Assembly: GCA_041392165.1 (NCBI GenBank)
Contig: JAWKMN010000008.1
Coordinates: forward strand, 87,220 to 151,219
DNA: 64,000 nt
Reading direction: 5' to 3'
DNA from: Arenibacter sp041392165
GTDB lineage: Bacteria > Bacteroidota > Bacteroidia > Flavobacteriales > Flavobacteriaceae
A program made the position numbers and the translations under genes. Position 1 is the first letter of the stretch. Each line of letters begins with the position of its first letter. Shown here piece after piece: positions 35,492-45,241 of this stretch. The notes under the pieces were generated by a model. That model saw only the letters and a list, made by a program, of their open reading frames with translations. It searched no databases and was not told the DNA's origin.

Positions 35492-36400
35492 ATGCAGGAA
35501 AATTATTTGGCAAAATGGCTCAACGATGAACTCACAGAAGAGGAGTTGGCCAAATTTAAGGAGTCCAAAGAGTATGCTCCGTATTTAAAATTGCGGGAAG
35601 CCACTGATAACTTGGCCGCACCTGATTTTGACATGGCCAAGGCTTGGGAAGACCTCAACAAACGCAAATTGGGCACAAAGGGCAAAGTAATCAAACTTAA
35701 TCCGTACAAAAAATACTTGGGCATTGCTGCTGTTGTAGCCCTACTTTTTGTTGCCACCTTTTTGTACTTTGGCAATCTGAACGAGGAAATAAGTACCCAA
35801 TATGCCGAAAGGACCAATATAGTGCTTCCGGATGCATCGGAGGTTCAACTAAACGCCGATTCGCAGATTTCGTACAGCAAAAGGAAATGGGCAAAAAAAA
35901 GGGATATAACCCTAGAAGGGGAAGCCTTTTTTAAGGTCGCCAAGGGAAAGCGTTTTACGGTAACAACAGAAAACGGAACCGTTACGGTCTTGGGCACCCA
36001 ATTTAATGTTGAAAACAGAAAAGACTATTTTGAGGTAGCCTGTTACGAAGGATTGGTAAGTGTTGTTTACAATAAGGAAGAAATAGAACTTCCCGCTGGT
36101 AATTCCATAGTGGTAATAAACGGAAAATTACAGGCTTTGGCAATACCAAACACCAAGGAACCATCCTGGATAAGGAACGAAAGCAGCTTTAAAAGTATTC
36201 CGCTAAAATTTGTTTTGGATGAATTTCAAAGACAATTCAATATAGAGGTCTCCTCCGAAAATATAGATACAGATCAATTATTTACAGGATCCTTTAGCAA
36301 TACCGATAAGGAATTAGCGTTGAAAAGTATAAGTACCCCTTCCCAGATGAAGTATCTATTAGAGGGGAACAAAGTGCTATTCTATGCTGAATCACCGTAA
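35492..36400 (+). CDS. FecR-family anti-sigma factor
   Basis: A 302-aa inner-membrane protein. The cytoplasmic N-terminus (about residues 1-70) would bind the sigma factor, and one TM helix follows (about 74-92, YLGIAAVVALLFVATFLYF). The periplasmic FecR domain is marked by TNIVLPDASEVQLNADSQISY and VLGTQFNVENRKDYFEVACYEGLVSV. DUF4974 is at the C-terminus (IPLKFVLDEFQRQFNIEV). Its end overlaps the receptor gene by 17 bp, indicating coupled translation. It relays the state of that receptor to the sigma factor. Confidence 0.93.
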   Translation: MQENYLAKWLNDELTEEELAKFKESKEYAPYLKLREATDNLAAPDFDMAKAWEDLNKRKLGTKGKVIKLNPYKKYLGIAAVVALLFVATFLYFGNLNEEISTQYAERTNIVLPDASEVQLNADSQISYSKRKWAKKRDITLEGEAFFKVAKGKRFTVTTENGTVTVLGTQFNVENRKDYFEVACYEGLVSVVYNKEEIELPAGNSIVVINGKLQALAIPNTKEPSWIRNESSFKSIPLKFVLDEFQRQFNIEVSSENIDTDQLFTGSFSNTDKELALKSISTPSQMKYLLEGNKVLFYAESP

Positions 36401-38948
36401 ATACCTTGTATTCCATTTTGTCCTATACTTATTTCTTTTGGCCCCCAATCCCAACCGGGCACAAGAAAATAGTATACAAAAAGTAACTCTAATTGACTAT
36501 TTGGAGGAACTGGAACGGGAGTTCAACATTAAGTTCTCCTACGTAGATCATGACCTAGGACAGTTACAGTTCTCTATTCCGGATACCACCTCACTACCCC
36601 AAATACTGGAAGAGCTCCGTAAGCAGACCCAATTGGACATTTCCCAGATCAACGACCGCTATTTTGCCCTATCCAAAAACAGGTTCGTGAATATCTGCGC
36701 CAAGGTGGTGGACAATTTTGAGAACAGTACCATCATGAATGCCACTGTGCATGTTCTGGGAAGTAATATATCCCAAATAACGGATCTGGAAGGACTGTTC
36801 AGCATAAACGAGGTACCCAGAAATGCCAATATCGCAATTAAACATCTTGGCTTTAAGACCAAATATCTGAACGCAGAAGAATTGGCGGGCAACAACCCCT
36901 GCAAGACCATTTTATTATCCCCAAATTACCAACAATTGGAAGAAGTCATTGTCTATCAATTTCTTACCACCGGCATCACCAAAAAACCGGATGCCAGCAT
37001 TGAGCTGAATACGGATAAATTCGGAATTTTACCAGGCCTTATAGAGCCAGATGTACTACAGACCATACAGGCGTTGCCAGGAATAAAAAGTGTGGATGAA
37101 ACGGTTTCCGATATTAATGTTAGGGGCGGCACCAATGACCAAAATTTAGTACTTTGGGATGGGATAAAAATGTACCACTCCGGACATTTTTTTGGTCTGA
37201 TATCTGCTTTCAACCCCTATTTGATCGAAAATGTGAACATTATAAAAAATGGGACCAGTGTACAATATGGCGATGGAGTGAGCAGTGTAATAAATATCAA
37301 TACCAGAAACAAGATCAATGATTCATTCGTCGGAGGGGCCGGATTTAATCTATTAAGCGGAGATGTTTTTGGGCAGCTACCCCTGTCCAAGAAAATTTCG
37401 GTTCAATTTTCAGGAAGGCGATCTACCACAGATTTTATAAATACCCCTACTTACAATCGGTTTTTTGATAAGGCTTTCCAAGATAGTGAAGTCAGGGAAA
37501 ATGGCAACTCCCCCAATCCCGAGAACACGGTGAGGGACGAAGATTTTTATTTCTATGATCTTACCGGAAAACTGCTTTACGAAATCAATGAAAATCAAAA
37601 GGTCAGACTAAGTTTTATCAACACCAACAACCACCTTAAATACACTGAAAAAACTAAGGATGGCACTGCCAAAAGTTTATTGGACCAAACCAATCTTTCC
37701 TTTGGGGGAAGTTTGGAAAGTAAATGGACACCTAGATGGAATACCCATTTAAACCTGTATTATACCCGTTACAATTTGGATTCCCAAAACATTCCTTCAC
37801 CATCCCAACAACTTTTTCAGAACAACCAGGTTTTGGAAAAGGCAATAAAATTGAACACCCATTATCACTTGGGCCAAAATCTTGATTGGCTGAACGGATA
37901 TCAACTTAACGAGGTGGGCATTACCAACTTTACCCAAGTTAGCCAACCTCCTTTTAAAAGCAATATAAAAGGGGTGATAATGACCCATTCCTTATTTTCC
38001 GAACTGAATTATAGGTCGAAAAATGAAAAATTCCATGCCAGAGGCGGACTAAGGTTGAATTACATTAAAAACCTAAAGACCTTCAAAACGTTTGATGAAC
38101 TGGTTCTGGAACCTAGATTAAACATACATTATGCCTTAACGGACGGTCTTAAGACGGAATTACTGGGTGAATTTAAAAATCAGACCACCAACCAAATAAT
38201 AGATCTGGAACAAAATTTTCTGGGAATTGAGAAAAGGCGATGGATGCTTTCGGACAACGATATATTGCCCATTACAAAAAGTAAACAAATTTCACTTGGG
38301 CTAAACTATGATAAAAACACGCTATATGTAGGGGTGGAAGGATTCTATAAAAAAGTGGACGGTATTAGCACCGCTACCCAGGGATTTCAAAACCAGGATC
38401 AATTTAACGGTGAGATAGGGAAATACGATGTATCCGGAATCGAATTTCTGATCAACAAAAAAACGGCCACCTATAGCACATGGCTCAGTTATGCCTATAA
38501 CACCAATAATTATACTTTTGAGAATATAAGGCCCCAACAATTCCCCAACAATTTGGACATTAGGCATACCCTGACCTTTGCAGGCACCTATACCTATAAG
38601 AGTTTTAGAATGGGGCTTGGTGCCAATTATCATACGGGAAGACCCTATACCAAGCCACAGGAGGGCAACAATTCTATAAACCCAAATGTTTTTCCCAACC
38701 AAATCAACTACGAAGACCCCAATAGTAGCAGGCTACCAGCCTACCTACGGGCAGATGCCTCATTTATCTACAACTTCAAGTTAAGTCCAGGTATAAAATC
38801 ATCGGTAGGTGCTTCCGTGCTGAACCTATTGAACAAAAAAAATGTCCTGAACATCTATTACCGGATAAATGAACAGAACGAAATTGAAACTATAGAAAGG
38901 GTTTCCCTGGGCATTACCCCCAACTTTAGTTTCCGTATGAGCTTTTAA
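36384..38948 (+). CDS. TonB-dependent receptor with STN signalling domain
   Basis: An 854-aa outer-membrane transducer. Signal peptide ends near RAQ (residue 27). The STN domain spans about 30-95 (LIDYLEELEREFNIKFSYVDHDL), a carboxypeptidase-like domain about 105-180, the plug about 200-310 (DINVRGGTNDQNLVLWDGIKMYH), and then the barrel, ending in SFRMSF. No SusD-type gene follows and it is shorter than SusC, so a small ligand such as a metal chelate or a peptide is more likely than a glycan. It works with the upstream FecR/sigma pair. Ligand unknown. Confidence 0.92.
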   Translation: MLNHRKYLVFHFVLYLFLLAPNPNRAQENSIQKVTLIDYLEELEREFNIKFSYVDHDLGQLQFSIPDTTSLPQILEELRKQTQLDISQINDRYFALSKNRFVNICAKVVDNFENSTIMNATVHVLGSNISQITDLEGLFSINEVPRNANIAIKHLGFKTKYLNAEELAGNNPCKTILLSPNYQQLEEVIVYQFLTTGITKKPDASIELNTDKFGILPGLIEPDVLQTIQALPGIKSVDETVSDINVRGGTNDQNLVLWDGIKMYHSGHFFGLISAFNPYLIENVNIIKNGTSVQYGDGVSSVININTRNKINDSFVGGAGFNLLSGDVFGQLPLSKKISVQFSGRRSTTDFINTPTYNRFFDKAFQDSEVRENGNSPNPENTVRDEDFYFYDLTGKLLYEINENQKVRLSFINTNNHLKYTEKTKDGTAKSLLDQTNLSFGGSLESKWTPRWNTHLNLYYTRYNLDSQNIPSPSQQLFQNNQVLEKAIKLNTHYHLGQNLDWLNGYQLNEVGITNFTQVSQPPFKSNIKGVIMTHSLFSELNYRSKNEKFHARGGLRLNYIKNLKTFKTFDELVLEPRLNIHYALTDGLKTELLGEFKNQTTNQIIDLEQNFLGIEKRRWMLSDNDILPITKSKQISLGLNYDKNTLYVGVEGFYKKVDGISTATQGFQNQDQFNGEIGKYDVSGIEFLINKKTATYSTWLSYAYNTNNYTFENIRPQQFPNNLDIRHTLTFAGTYTYKSFRMGLGANYHTGRPYTKPQEGNNSINPNVFPNQINYEDPNSSRLPAYLRADASFIYNFKLSPGIKSSVGASVLNLLNKKNVLNIYYRINEQNEIETIERVSLGITPNFSFRMSF

Positions 38949-38954
38949 TTTAAC

Positions 38955-39134
38955 TCGATATAAATTAATCTATTGGTTATATCTTGGTATTAGGTGCTGT
39001 TGTCATTCCGAACATGGAATGAGGAGGAATCTCAACCATATAGGGATTTCTCGTTGCTCGTTCCTTGCTCTACCGATGACAACGTATTGTAAATAAACAA
39101 GTTAATTTATTTAAAGATAAAAAGTTTATATCGA
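38955..39134. repeat. Nested inverted-repeat element
   Basis: The inner pair GTTGTCAT (38999-39006) and ATGACAAC (39076-39083) bounds a stretch with CATTCCG and GGAATCTC words, common in flavobacterial intergenic repeats. The outer pair TCGATATAAA (38955-38964) and TTTATATCGA (39125-39134) encloses it. This looks like one repeat inserted into another dyad. No gene lies in the 338-bp gap. Confidence 0.5.
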
Positions 39135-39216
39135 ACTCGCGGGTTAATTTAGCTCATACCATATTGCGATAAAATAAATAACGGACAACTTGTCCATAAC
39201 CTTGGTTATATATCAT

Positions 39217-39266
39217 AAAAAACCGGACGCTTTGTGATAGAACCTATCCAAAACTCCCGGTTTTTT
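39217..39266. terminator. Bidirectional terminator between convergent genes
   Basis: AAAAAACCGG (39217-39226) pairs with CCGGTTTTTT (39257-39266), with an inner small stem GATAG-AAC-CTATC in the loop. It carries an A-run on one side and a T-run on the other. It lies 20 bp beyond the end of the DUF1080 gene and could serve the receptor operon as well. Confidence 0.55.
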
Positions 39267-39286
39267 TACAACTTAACTTACTACTA

Positions 39287-42232
39287 TTATTTACTCAAAT
39301 CCTTAATTCTAATATTCCTAAAGGCCAGTTCGGCACCATGACCCAAGAAACCAATATGCCCTCTATTCCTTAACAGTCCTGGATGTTTTTTCTTGTCCAA
39401 CGTTCCATTTTTAGTAGCCTCCTTGATGTTTCCATCAATAATAACCTTTCCGTTCAAGGTAATTTTTATATGGTCCCCTTTTACCACCACTTCCTGAGAA
39501 TTCCACTCCCCTACCGGGTTTAGGGCCCCTCTTTTGGCAGCCATTATTCCATAAACCGAACCGTGATATTGATAGGGTTGTAAATTGGCATAGATCTCGG
39601 CCGTATCGTCCAAAATCTGCAATTCCTTACCATCATAGGCAACATCCCCATCCAATGGCGCGTGGATACCCAAACCGTTATTGGCTCCTGGAGTCAATTT
39701 AAAATCAAATCTAAAAATGAAATCTGAATATTCCTCGGCTGTAAACAAGTTACCATGTCCCCCTCTTTTTGGGCGAACCAAAAGCTCATTGTTTTCCATG
39801 ATATAGTCGGTCTTATTTCCTATCCAGTGATCCAGGTCCTTTCCATTCAAAAGGGATTGAAAAGCCTCCTTCTTTTCCGTTTCCGTTAATTGGTCCTCTC
39901 CAGAACCAATTTCCCTAACATATATGTTCCTAAACCCAAGGTCTTCTCCATGTGCCTGTAATTCAATGGCCTCTTTTACAAAAATGGCCTGTTTACGGTC
40001 CCAATAGTTTTCCAACACCACATTGTCCGTAACCAATACGCCATTTAAATGTACGGTAACACGTTCGCCCACCATTTTAATCCTAAAAGTATTCCATTCA
40101 TCAACGGGGTTATCGGCCACTACCAATGGCTTGCTTTCATGCTTTTGATTATTATAAAGTCCGCCCGACCCCACTTGGGCACCTACTTTTACCAAAGCCG
40201 TATCCCAAATCTGAACCTGAGGGGTTCCTCTTAGGTAAATTCCACTGTCGCCACCATTGGTAATCTTCCAATCTACCAACATTTCAAAATCGCCATAATC
40301 CTTTATGGTACAGATATTATTATAACCTTCTCCCTTAAAACCGATGACCCCGTCTTCTATATACCAATCCCTCATCATTTGTTCATTGGCCTTGGCCTGT
40401 TCGTCCGCCAATTTTCTTGCGGACATTTTGGATCTTGCAATGGGGTTTTTCACCAAACCTTCCCATCCGGTAAAATCCTTTCCATTAAAAATGGAAACAA
40501 ACCCTTTTTCCGAAGGCATTTTATCCAAAAATTCCTCAACATCAATTTTAATGTATTGACTATCCGGGCCCGTAAGGTTATCGACACTTCTGGAGACTAT
40601 ATCCCTGACCACTTCCCCGCTTAAACCATCCTGCTTACCGGGAGTGGGCAATGCAATATTTATCGCCGCATTGGACGCGGTAGTCAAAAGTTCCCTATCC
40701 TTTAAATATTCCGAAACAAAAATTAAGGAAAGAAAGGTTTTAATGTTCCGCGCGGCAGAAAGCACCTGCTTCTTTTCCGTAAGGGTTTTGGCCTCCGGCA
40801 TCAATTTCCTTACCAACAGCAATTTTTGATCATCTGGATAATCGGACTTTCTTACTTTGGCAAGATAGTTGGCAAATGCATTTTTCCTTATGGCATCATT
40901 GCTGCCATCTGTGGCCGATTTAAACAAATATGGCAGGGCATCATTGTTTTTCCAGCCCGACAATGCATCCAAGGCGATCATTTTCTCGTTTTCATTGCCC
41001 GTGGAAAGTCTTTGGGCAACCAATTCCAACGCCTCCTGATTACTTAGGGAAGCCAATACGGGCAACAATTTAGACTTGTCGGACGCCGCCTTATAATCCC
41101 TGACCACTATATCCGCGTAGGTACCCTTACTTTTATCCAAAACATTCAAAATGGCCAACTGAGCATTTTTTATGTTTTCCAACTTATCGGCCTCGTTCAA
41201 TAGATTCAATAAGGTGGAGAAATCCTTGTCCGACGAAATGGAAGGCAAGGCCTTATATACTGCATCGGCAACATTTTCACTACCGGCATCTATATACCCT
41301 ACCAGCGTTTCAAATTGATCGGTGGCATTCCTGGCCGCCAAAACATTTACCAATACTTCCTTGCCAGCGTCATTTACATGGGGCAACTGCCCTGCCAACG
41401 CCTTACTGTCCCCGGCTTCTACCAATCGTAACAAGGTTTCCTCAATGGCAGTATATTCTTCCGGGAAAGCAGCCGATTTTAAACTGTTGAACAACACCGG
41501 CAACGCCCTGCCCTTATCTTGATGGGACAAGGATTTTACTCCGGCTTCACGTACAAGAACATCATTGTCCTCTACAGCGTTCAATATTACCTTTTCAAAA
41601 ACAACCGGCTCCCTGCTCTTTCCGAGCATTCTAATTATAAGCGGTTTAATTTCAGTAGATGACTTCTTGTATTGTTTTACCCAAAGGGCAACCTCAACGG
41701 GGGAAAGATCGGAACCGGCAGCATCCAATACCGCCCCAACGTAATTCTTGTTACTGTTCTTGGACTCCTTCAACAACGTCTTGGTAATGGCGGTACCTTC
41801 ATTGCCACTTAATAGGTGGATTCCCGCCGAACGATAATGCAATTGGTCCTCTGTCCTACAATTTTTAAGCAAAGCATTGGCCACGGCGTTGCTCAAGTGT
41901 TTGTCACCCTGCTTTTGCAAGCTGTTGCCGTAGTGGATAAAGGCCAGGATACTCTTAGTCTCATCCAATCTATAGTTGGAGTTCCCGACTGCTTTTTCCA
42001 ATACCTCGTAAGAACTTGGGCCTCCTATTTCGGCCAGTGCCATCAAGGCCCTTTGTTGTACGATTTTTGAAGATGAGTTTACCTTGGCTTTCAACACTTC
42101 TTCGGCCGGAGCAAATTGCAAGGCTCCCAAAGCCTCTATAAAGGCTGCTTGTTTATTTACATCCCTATCTTCCGTAGCTTCCAGAATGGCCATGGAAGCT
42201 TCGTTGGTACCTATGGCCGTCAACGCGGCCAA
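39287..42232 (-). CDS. DUF1080 + HEAT-repeat protein, C-terminal part after a frameshift
   Basis: About 980 codons. The first 560 or so residues are HEAT-like helical repeats (LMALAEIGGPSSYEVLEKA, AGVKSLSHQDKGRALPVL, MIALDALSGWKNNDALPYL). Two DUF1080 (3-keto-disaccharide hydrolase type, jelly-roll) domains follow, opening with SIFNGKDFTGWEG and SLLNGKDLDHWIG. The frame stays open upstream of the nominal TTG start and continues the protein of the next entry after a one-base shift near 42297. Members of DUF1080 cleave 3-keto-glycosides made by Gfo/Idh/MocA dehydrogenases. Such a dehydrogenase is the next gene upstream. Confidence 0.85.
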   Translation of the reverse strand: MAALTAIGTNEASMAILEATEDRDVNKQAAFIEALGALQFAPAEEVLKAKVNSSSKIVQQRALMALAEIGGPSSYEVLEKAVGNSNYRLDETKSILAFIHYGNSLQKQGDKHLSNAVANALLKNCRTEDQLHYRSAGIHLLSGNEGTAITKTLLKESKNSNKNYVGAVLDAAGSDLSPVEVALWVKQYKKSSTEIKPLIIRMLGKSREPVVFEKVILNAVEDNDVLVREAGVKSLSHQDKGRALPVLFNSLKSAAFPEEYTAIEETLLRLVEAGDSKALAGQLPHVNDAGKEVLVNVLAARNATDQFETLVGYIDAGSENVADAVYKALPSISSDKDFSTLLNLLNEADKLENIKNAQLAILNVLDKSKGTYADIVVRDYKAASDKSKLLPVLASLSNQEALELVAQRLSTGNENEKMIALDALSGWKNNDALPYLFKSATDGSNDAIRKNAFANYLAKVRKSDYPDDQKLLLVRKLMPEAKTLTEKKQVLSAARNIKTFLSLIFVSEYLKDRELLTTASNAAINIALPTPGKQDGLSGEVVRDIVSRSVDNLTGPDSQYIKIDVEEFLDKMPSEKGFVSIFNGKDFTGWEGLVKNPIARSKMSARKLADEQAKANEQMMRDWYIEDGVIGFKGEGYNNICTIKDYGDFEMLVDWKITNGGDSGIYLRGTPQVQIWDTALVKVGAQVGSGGLYNNQKHESKPLVVADNPVDEWNTFRIKMVGERVTVHLNGVLVTDNVVLENYWDRKQAIFVKEAIELQAHGEDLGFRNIYVREIGSGEDQLTETEKKEAFQSLLNGKDLDHWIGNKTDYIMENNELLVRPKRGGHGNLFTAEEYSDFIFRFDFKLTPGANNGLGIHAPLDGDVAYDGKELQILDDTAEIYANLQPYQYHGSVYGIMAAKRGALNPVGEWNSQEVVVKGDHIKITLNGKVIIDGNIKEATKNGTLDKKKHPGLLRNRGHIGFLGHGAELAFRNIRIKDLSK

Positions 42233-42270
42233 TGCAGGCTTAAAAAGATCGTTGTTGGATAGGTACTTGG

Positions 42271-42687
42271 TTAAGACCGGAACACTCGCATTGTTCCAAC
42301 ATAAATTAATCGATCCATTAAAAAGGTCTTGACCTCATTGTTGGTGGCCGACTCCAACGCATTTAACAAGGTATTTTCAACTACCCCGTTTCCAATTTTA
42401 GGTTGTTTCCCACCACTGTATATGGCCACGCTCTCAATGGCATACCTGGCTTGGGTATCATCCCCGCTCCCAAGTGGAACAAGTTTATCCGTAATTTTTA
42501 GGATCCCATCATTGCCCAGGTCGATTATTTCCTGCATTAAACGATCCGAATGCTCTAGGTCTTCCGTTGGCAATTGCATCAAAATATCGACCACCTTGGT
42601 ATCCAAGGTTCTGTTGTCCTGTGCATTAATGGCAAGTGTGCCCAAAAATAGCATCAGCACACCTATTTTTTTATGTAATGTATTCAT
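42271..42687 (-). CDS. DUF1080 + HEAT-repeat protein, N-terminal part before a frameshift
   Basis: 138 codons with a signal peptide (residues 1-22, ending INAQ) and the first HEAT-like helices. It reads EVKTFLMDRLIYVG and then leaves frame, giving TMRVFRS and a stop. In another frame the sequence goes on as NNASVPVLTKYLSNNDLF, so the joined protein VG-NNASVPVL restores a normal repeat. One base seems missing in GTTGGAACAATG (plus-strand 42291-42298). The joined product would be about 1,120 aa. It follows the oxidoreductase gene by 20 bp. Confidence 0.82.
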   Translation of the reverse strand: MNTLHKKIGVLMLFLGTLAINAQDNRTLDTKVVDILMQLPTEDLEHSDRLMQEIIDLGNDGILKITDKLVPLGSGDDTQARYAIESVAIYSGGKQPKIGNGVVENTLLNALESATNNEVKTFLMDRLIYVGTMRVFRS

Positions 42688-42707
42688 ATTATAATTCTAG
42701 TATTTGT

Positions 42708-43976
42708 TTAATAAGCCCAAGCGGACCTCATTGGTTGATCTATTAATCTATTGGCTTCCTCATCATTGATAAATTCCTGTTTTAACGGATCAAACTCCAA
42801 TGTACGGCCCAATCTCAAGGCAATAATACCCATGTTCACAACGGTAGCGGAACGGTGGCCGTTCTCTTCGTTAAGTGCAAATTTCTGTCTGGTCCTTACC
42901 GATTCCGAGAATGTGGCAATCTGCTCCTCCGGATCGGGAATACTATTGATAAGCCCTTCTATATTGGGGATGGTAGATTTAAATCCGTTATATATTTTTC
43001 CATTGGGACCCTCAATATAAGCAGCATCCTTATCCCTATTTTCTCCGTCCAGAATAATTTGGCAACCATCTGCATAGGTATAGGTGATTCTTCTCCAAGT
43101 ACCTATGGCATCATAATGTTGTTGCGGCGCATCCACTTCCACTTTGATCGGACTGGTGTTGTCCTTCCCTAAAAAGTACTGTACCGGATCTATATAGTGC
43201 TGGCCCATATCGCCCAATCCACCACCATCATAATCCCAATACCCCCTAAAAGTACCATGTACCCTGTGAGGATGATAAGGCTTTTCCGGGGCCGGCCCCA
43301 ACCACATATTATAGTCCAACTGCGCCGGTACGGGCTGAGGGGCCAAATTTTCCTTACCTACCCAATAAAATTTCCAATTAAATCCGGTAATTCCGCTAAT
43401 GGTCACCTTTAAGGGCCAACCGAGAGCTCCACTATCCACTACCTTCTTTAACTTTTTTACAGGGGTGCCCATCCCATAAAAATTGTCCTTAAACCGGAAC
43501 CAGGTATTTAAGCGGAACATCTTGCCGTGCTGCTGCATGGCCTCCACTACTTTCTTCCCCTCGCCTATGGTTCTGGTCATAGGCTTTTCGCACCAAACAT
43601 CCTTTCCTGCCTCTGCCGCCATAATGGACATAAGCCCATGCCAGTGTGGAGGAGTAGCAATATGAACAATATCAACATCAGGTCGCTGCAAAACCTCCCT
43701 AAAGTCGCGATATCCCTTTACACCGCTCCCCACTTTATTAAGGGTATTGGATAGGTGATTGGCATCGGCATCACAAATGGCCAAAAGTTTGGTTCCTTCA
43801 TAATTCAAATGTCCCTGGCCCATGCCTCCAACGCCTATTACCGCCTTGGTCAATTGATCGCTGGGCGAAATAAAATTCGCCCCTCCCATGACATGTCTTG
43901 GAATTATACTGATCCCTGCAGCTGCCACAAGTGACTTTCTTACAAAATCCCTGCGACTGGTTGATTTTTTCTCCAT
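42708..43976 (-). CDS. Tat-exported Gfo/Idh/MocA family oxidoreductase
   Basis: A 422-aa NAD(P)-dependent dehydrogenase with twin-arginine signal RRDFVRKSLVAAAGISIIP. The nucleotide-binding domain has KAVIGVGGMGQGHL, and EKPMTRTIGEGKKVVEAMQQHG includes the catalytic-type Lys. The C-terminal domain binds substrate. It is about one-quarter to one-third similar by eye to the oxidoreductase at 9510-10847. Co-transcription with the DUF1080 gene suggests formation of 3-keto sugars in the periplasm. It is intact, unlike its two neighbours. Confidence 0.92.
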   Translation of the reverse strand: MEKKSTSRRDFVRKSLVAAAGISIIPRHVMGGANFISPSDQLTKAVIGVGGMGQGHLNYEGTKLLAICDADANHLSNTLNKVGSGVKGYRDFREVLQRPDVDIVHIATPPHWHGLMSIMAAEAGKDVWCEKPMTRTIGEGKKVVEAMQQHGKMFRLNTWFRFKDNFYGMGTPVKKLKKVVDSGALGWPLKVTISGITGFNWKFYWVGKENLAPQPVPAQLDYNMWLGPAPEKPYHPHRVHGTFRGYWDYDGGGLGDMGQHYIDPVQYFLGKDNTSPIKVEVDAPQQHYDAIGTWRRITYTYADGCQIILDGENRDKDAAYIEGPNGKIYNGFKSTIPNIEGLINSIPDPEEQIATFSESVRTRQKFALNEENGHRSATVVNMGIIALRLGRTLEFDPLKQEFINDEEANRLIDQPMRSAWAY

Positions 43977-43997
43977 CTATACTAATTCTATTAATTA

Positions 43998-44011
43998 ATT
44001 GAAATTTCAAT
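43998..44011. promoter_or_regulatory. Palindrome upstream of the oxidoreductase operon
   Basis: ATTGAAATTTCAAT is a perfect 14-bp palindrome 22-35 bp before the oxidoreductase start. It lies between this gene and the SARP-like regulator gene on the same strand, so it is a plausible operator or leader element. No exact -7 match was found beside it. Confidence 0.35.
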
Positions 44012-44119
44012 ATACAAACCCACAAAGAAAATAAGTAATGCGTAAAAAAAGGGGTAATATTTGGGGTAATAAAATTGAAAAAGAGCAAATTATACAAATA
44101 TTTTTATACGTCCACCTTA

Positions 44120-45241
44120 TCATAGATTATTCCCTACCATATCCTCAAACTTAACGGTATACATCTCACCGTAAATCTTTTCATAAAGTTTGGCAAAATT
44201 ATCGTAGGCGGTATGTGCCAAACTTAATTTTCCTTGTCCAATAAGAATTTGCAATTTAATCTTTAGAGCATGCTCATTTAGATCATCATATATATACATC
44301 ACGGATGCAAGGTCGTACAATAAAGCACTATGTGCATCCATATCCAACATCTTTGAAATATCATAACAGAACTCTATAATTCTATTGCTGATATTTTCAA
44401 CGATGGGATCCAACCATGAGTTGCCCATATTTGCAAAAAATCGATCGGCTTTTAATATGGAGAGCAATTTTGGCAATTGTTCTTCCAAATAGGGAACGGT
44501 TACATTGCTTCTCCCCATATCGTTCAAATAATTTAAAGCCTCTTGATAATCGCAAAAACAATTTTTCCCTATTTCCAAATACCAACTTTTGTCACGAAAT
44601 ATCAAATTCATTTCTTTAGCTTCAGATAAAATGGCCCTTAGGTTTTGTATATTGGTACCTCTGGTATTTTTTGAATTCTTCGGGCTCATGCCCGGCCAAA
44701 GCGCCTCGGTAAGTTTTTTGGTACTAATTCCATCCTTGTCCTTGGTACTATGCAGCAGGACAATAACAAATAGCTGTTTTAACTTTGGGGATAGTTTCTT
44801 TGCTATATCGACACCCTCAGAATTAGTAATACGCAAGGATCCGAAACAAAGTATTTTTTCAGTAGTAGCTATTACACTCTTTTGATTCCTGTTGGAACTC
44901 ATTTTTACCGGATCCTTCAACATAGGCGATAGTTTGGTCCCGATTGCTCTACTCTTCCATAACCGGAACACCAATAAAATAATAAAAAATGCAATAATGA
45001 CTATTCCTATCTTTACAAAAAGGAATGATACAGCAGCATCGTTCACTCCTACTTTTTGGTATTCCTTGGCAATTTCATGAGCATTAAGTTCACGTTTCCA
45101 TATTTTAATATTTGTCAAGTATCCCGTAAAAAATTCTTGCCACAAATTACTGCCTATCATAACATTGTAGTCAGACGTATCATAGTCCTCAATAAGCTTT
45201 AATTTATCGGTCTGCACCCCGTTAACAAAAAAAAAGTTCAT
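44120..45241 (-). CDS. LamG-TM-SARP-like regulator, C-terminal part after a T9 frameshift
   Basis: About 373 codons: the end of a LamG/concanavalin-like domain (VNGVQTDKLKLIEDYD and YLTNIKIWKRELNAHEIAKEYQ), one TM helix (FLFVKIGIVIIAFFIILLVF) and a cytoplasmic half. That half has a winged-helix output domain (LCFGSLRIT, KLTEALWPGMSPKNSKNTRGTNIQNLRAIL) and a TPR-like bacterial-activator domain (ALKIKLQILIGQGKLSLAHTAYDNF), as in SARP regulators. The frame continues that of the next entry across nine T residues. It is likely a membrane-bound sensor-regulator for the downstream sugar genes; ligand unknown. Confidence 0.8.
   Translation of the reverse strand: MNFFFVNGVQTDKLKLIEDYDTSDYNVMIGSNLWQEFFTGYLTNIKIWKRELNAHEIAKEYQKVGVNDAAVSFLFVKIGIVIIAFFIILLVFRLWKSRAIGTKLSPMLKDPVKMSSNRNQKSVIATTEKILCFGSLRITNSEGVDIAKKLSPKLKQLFVIVLLHSTKDKDGISTKKLTEALWPGMSPKNSKNTRGTNIQNLRAILSEAKEMNLIFRDKSWYLEIGKNCFCDYQEALNYLNDMGRSNVTVPYLEEQLPKLLSILKADRFFANMGNSWLDPIVENISNRIIEFCYDISKMLDMDAHSALLYDLASVMYIYDDLNEHALKIKLQILIGQGKLSLAHTAYDNFAKLYEKIYGEMYTVKFEDMVGNNL

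Noticed and set aside
39140..39170. tRNA-like word GGGTTAATTTAGCTCA
   Set aside because: No acceptor, D, anticodon and T arms can be built around it.
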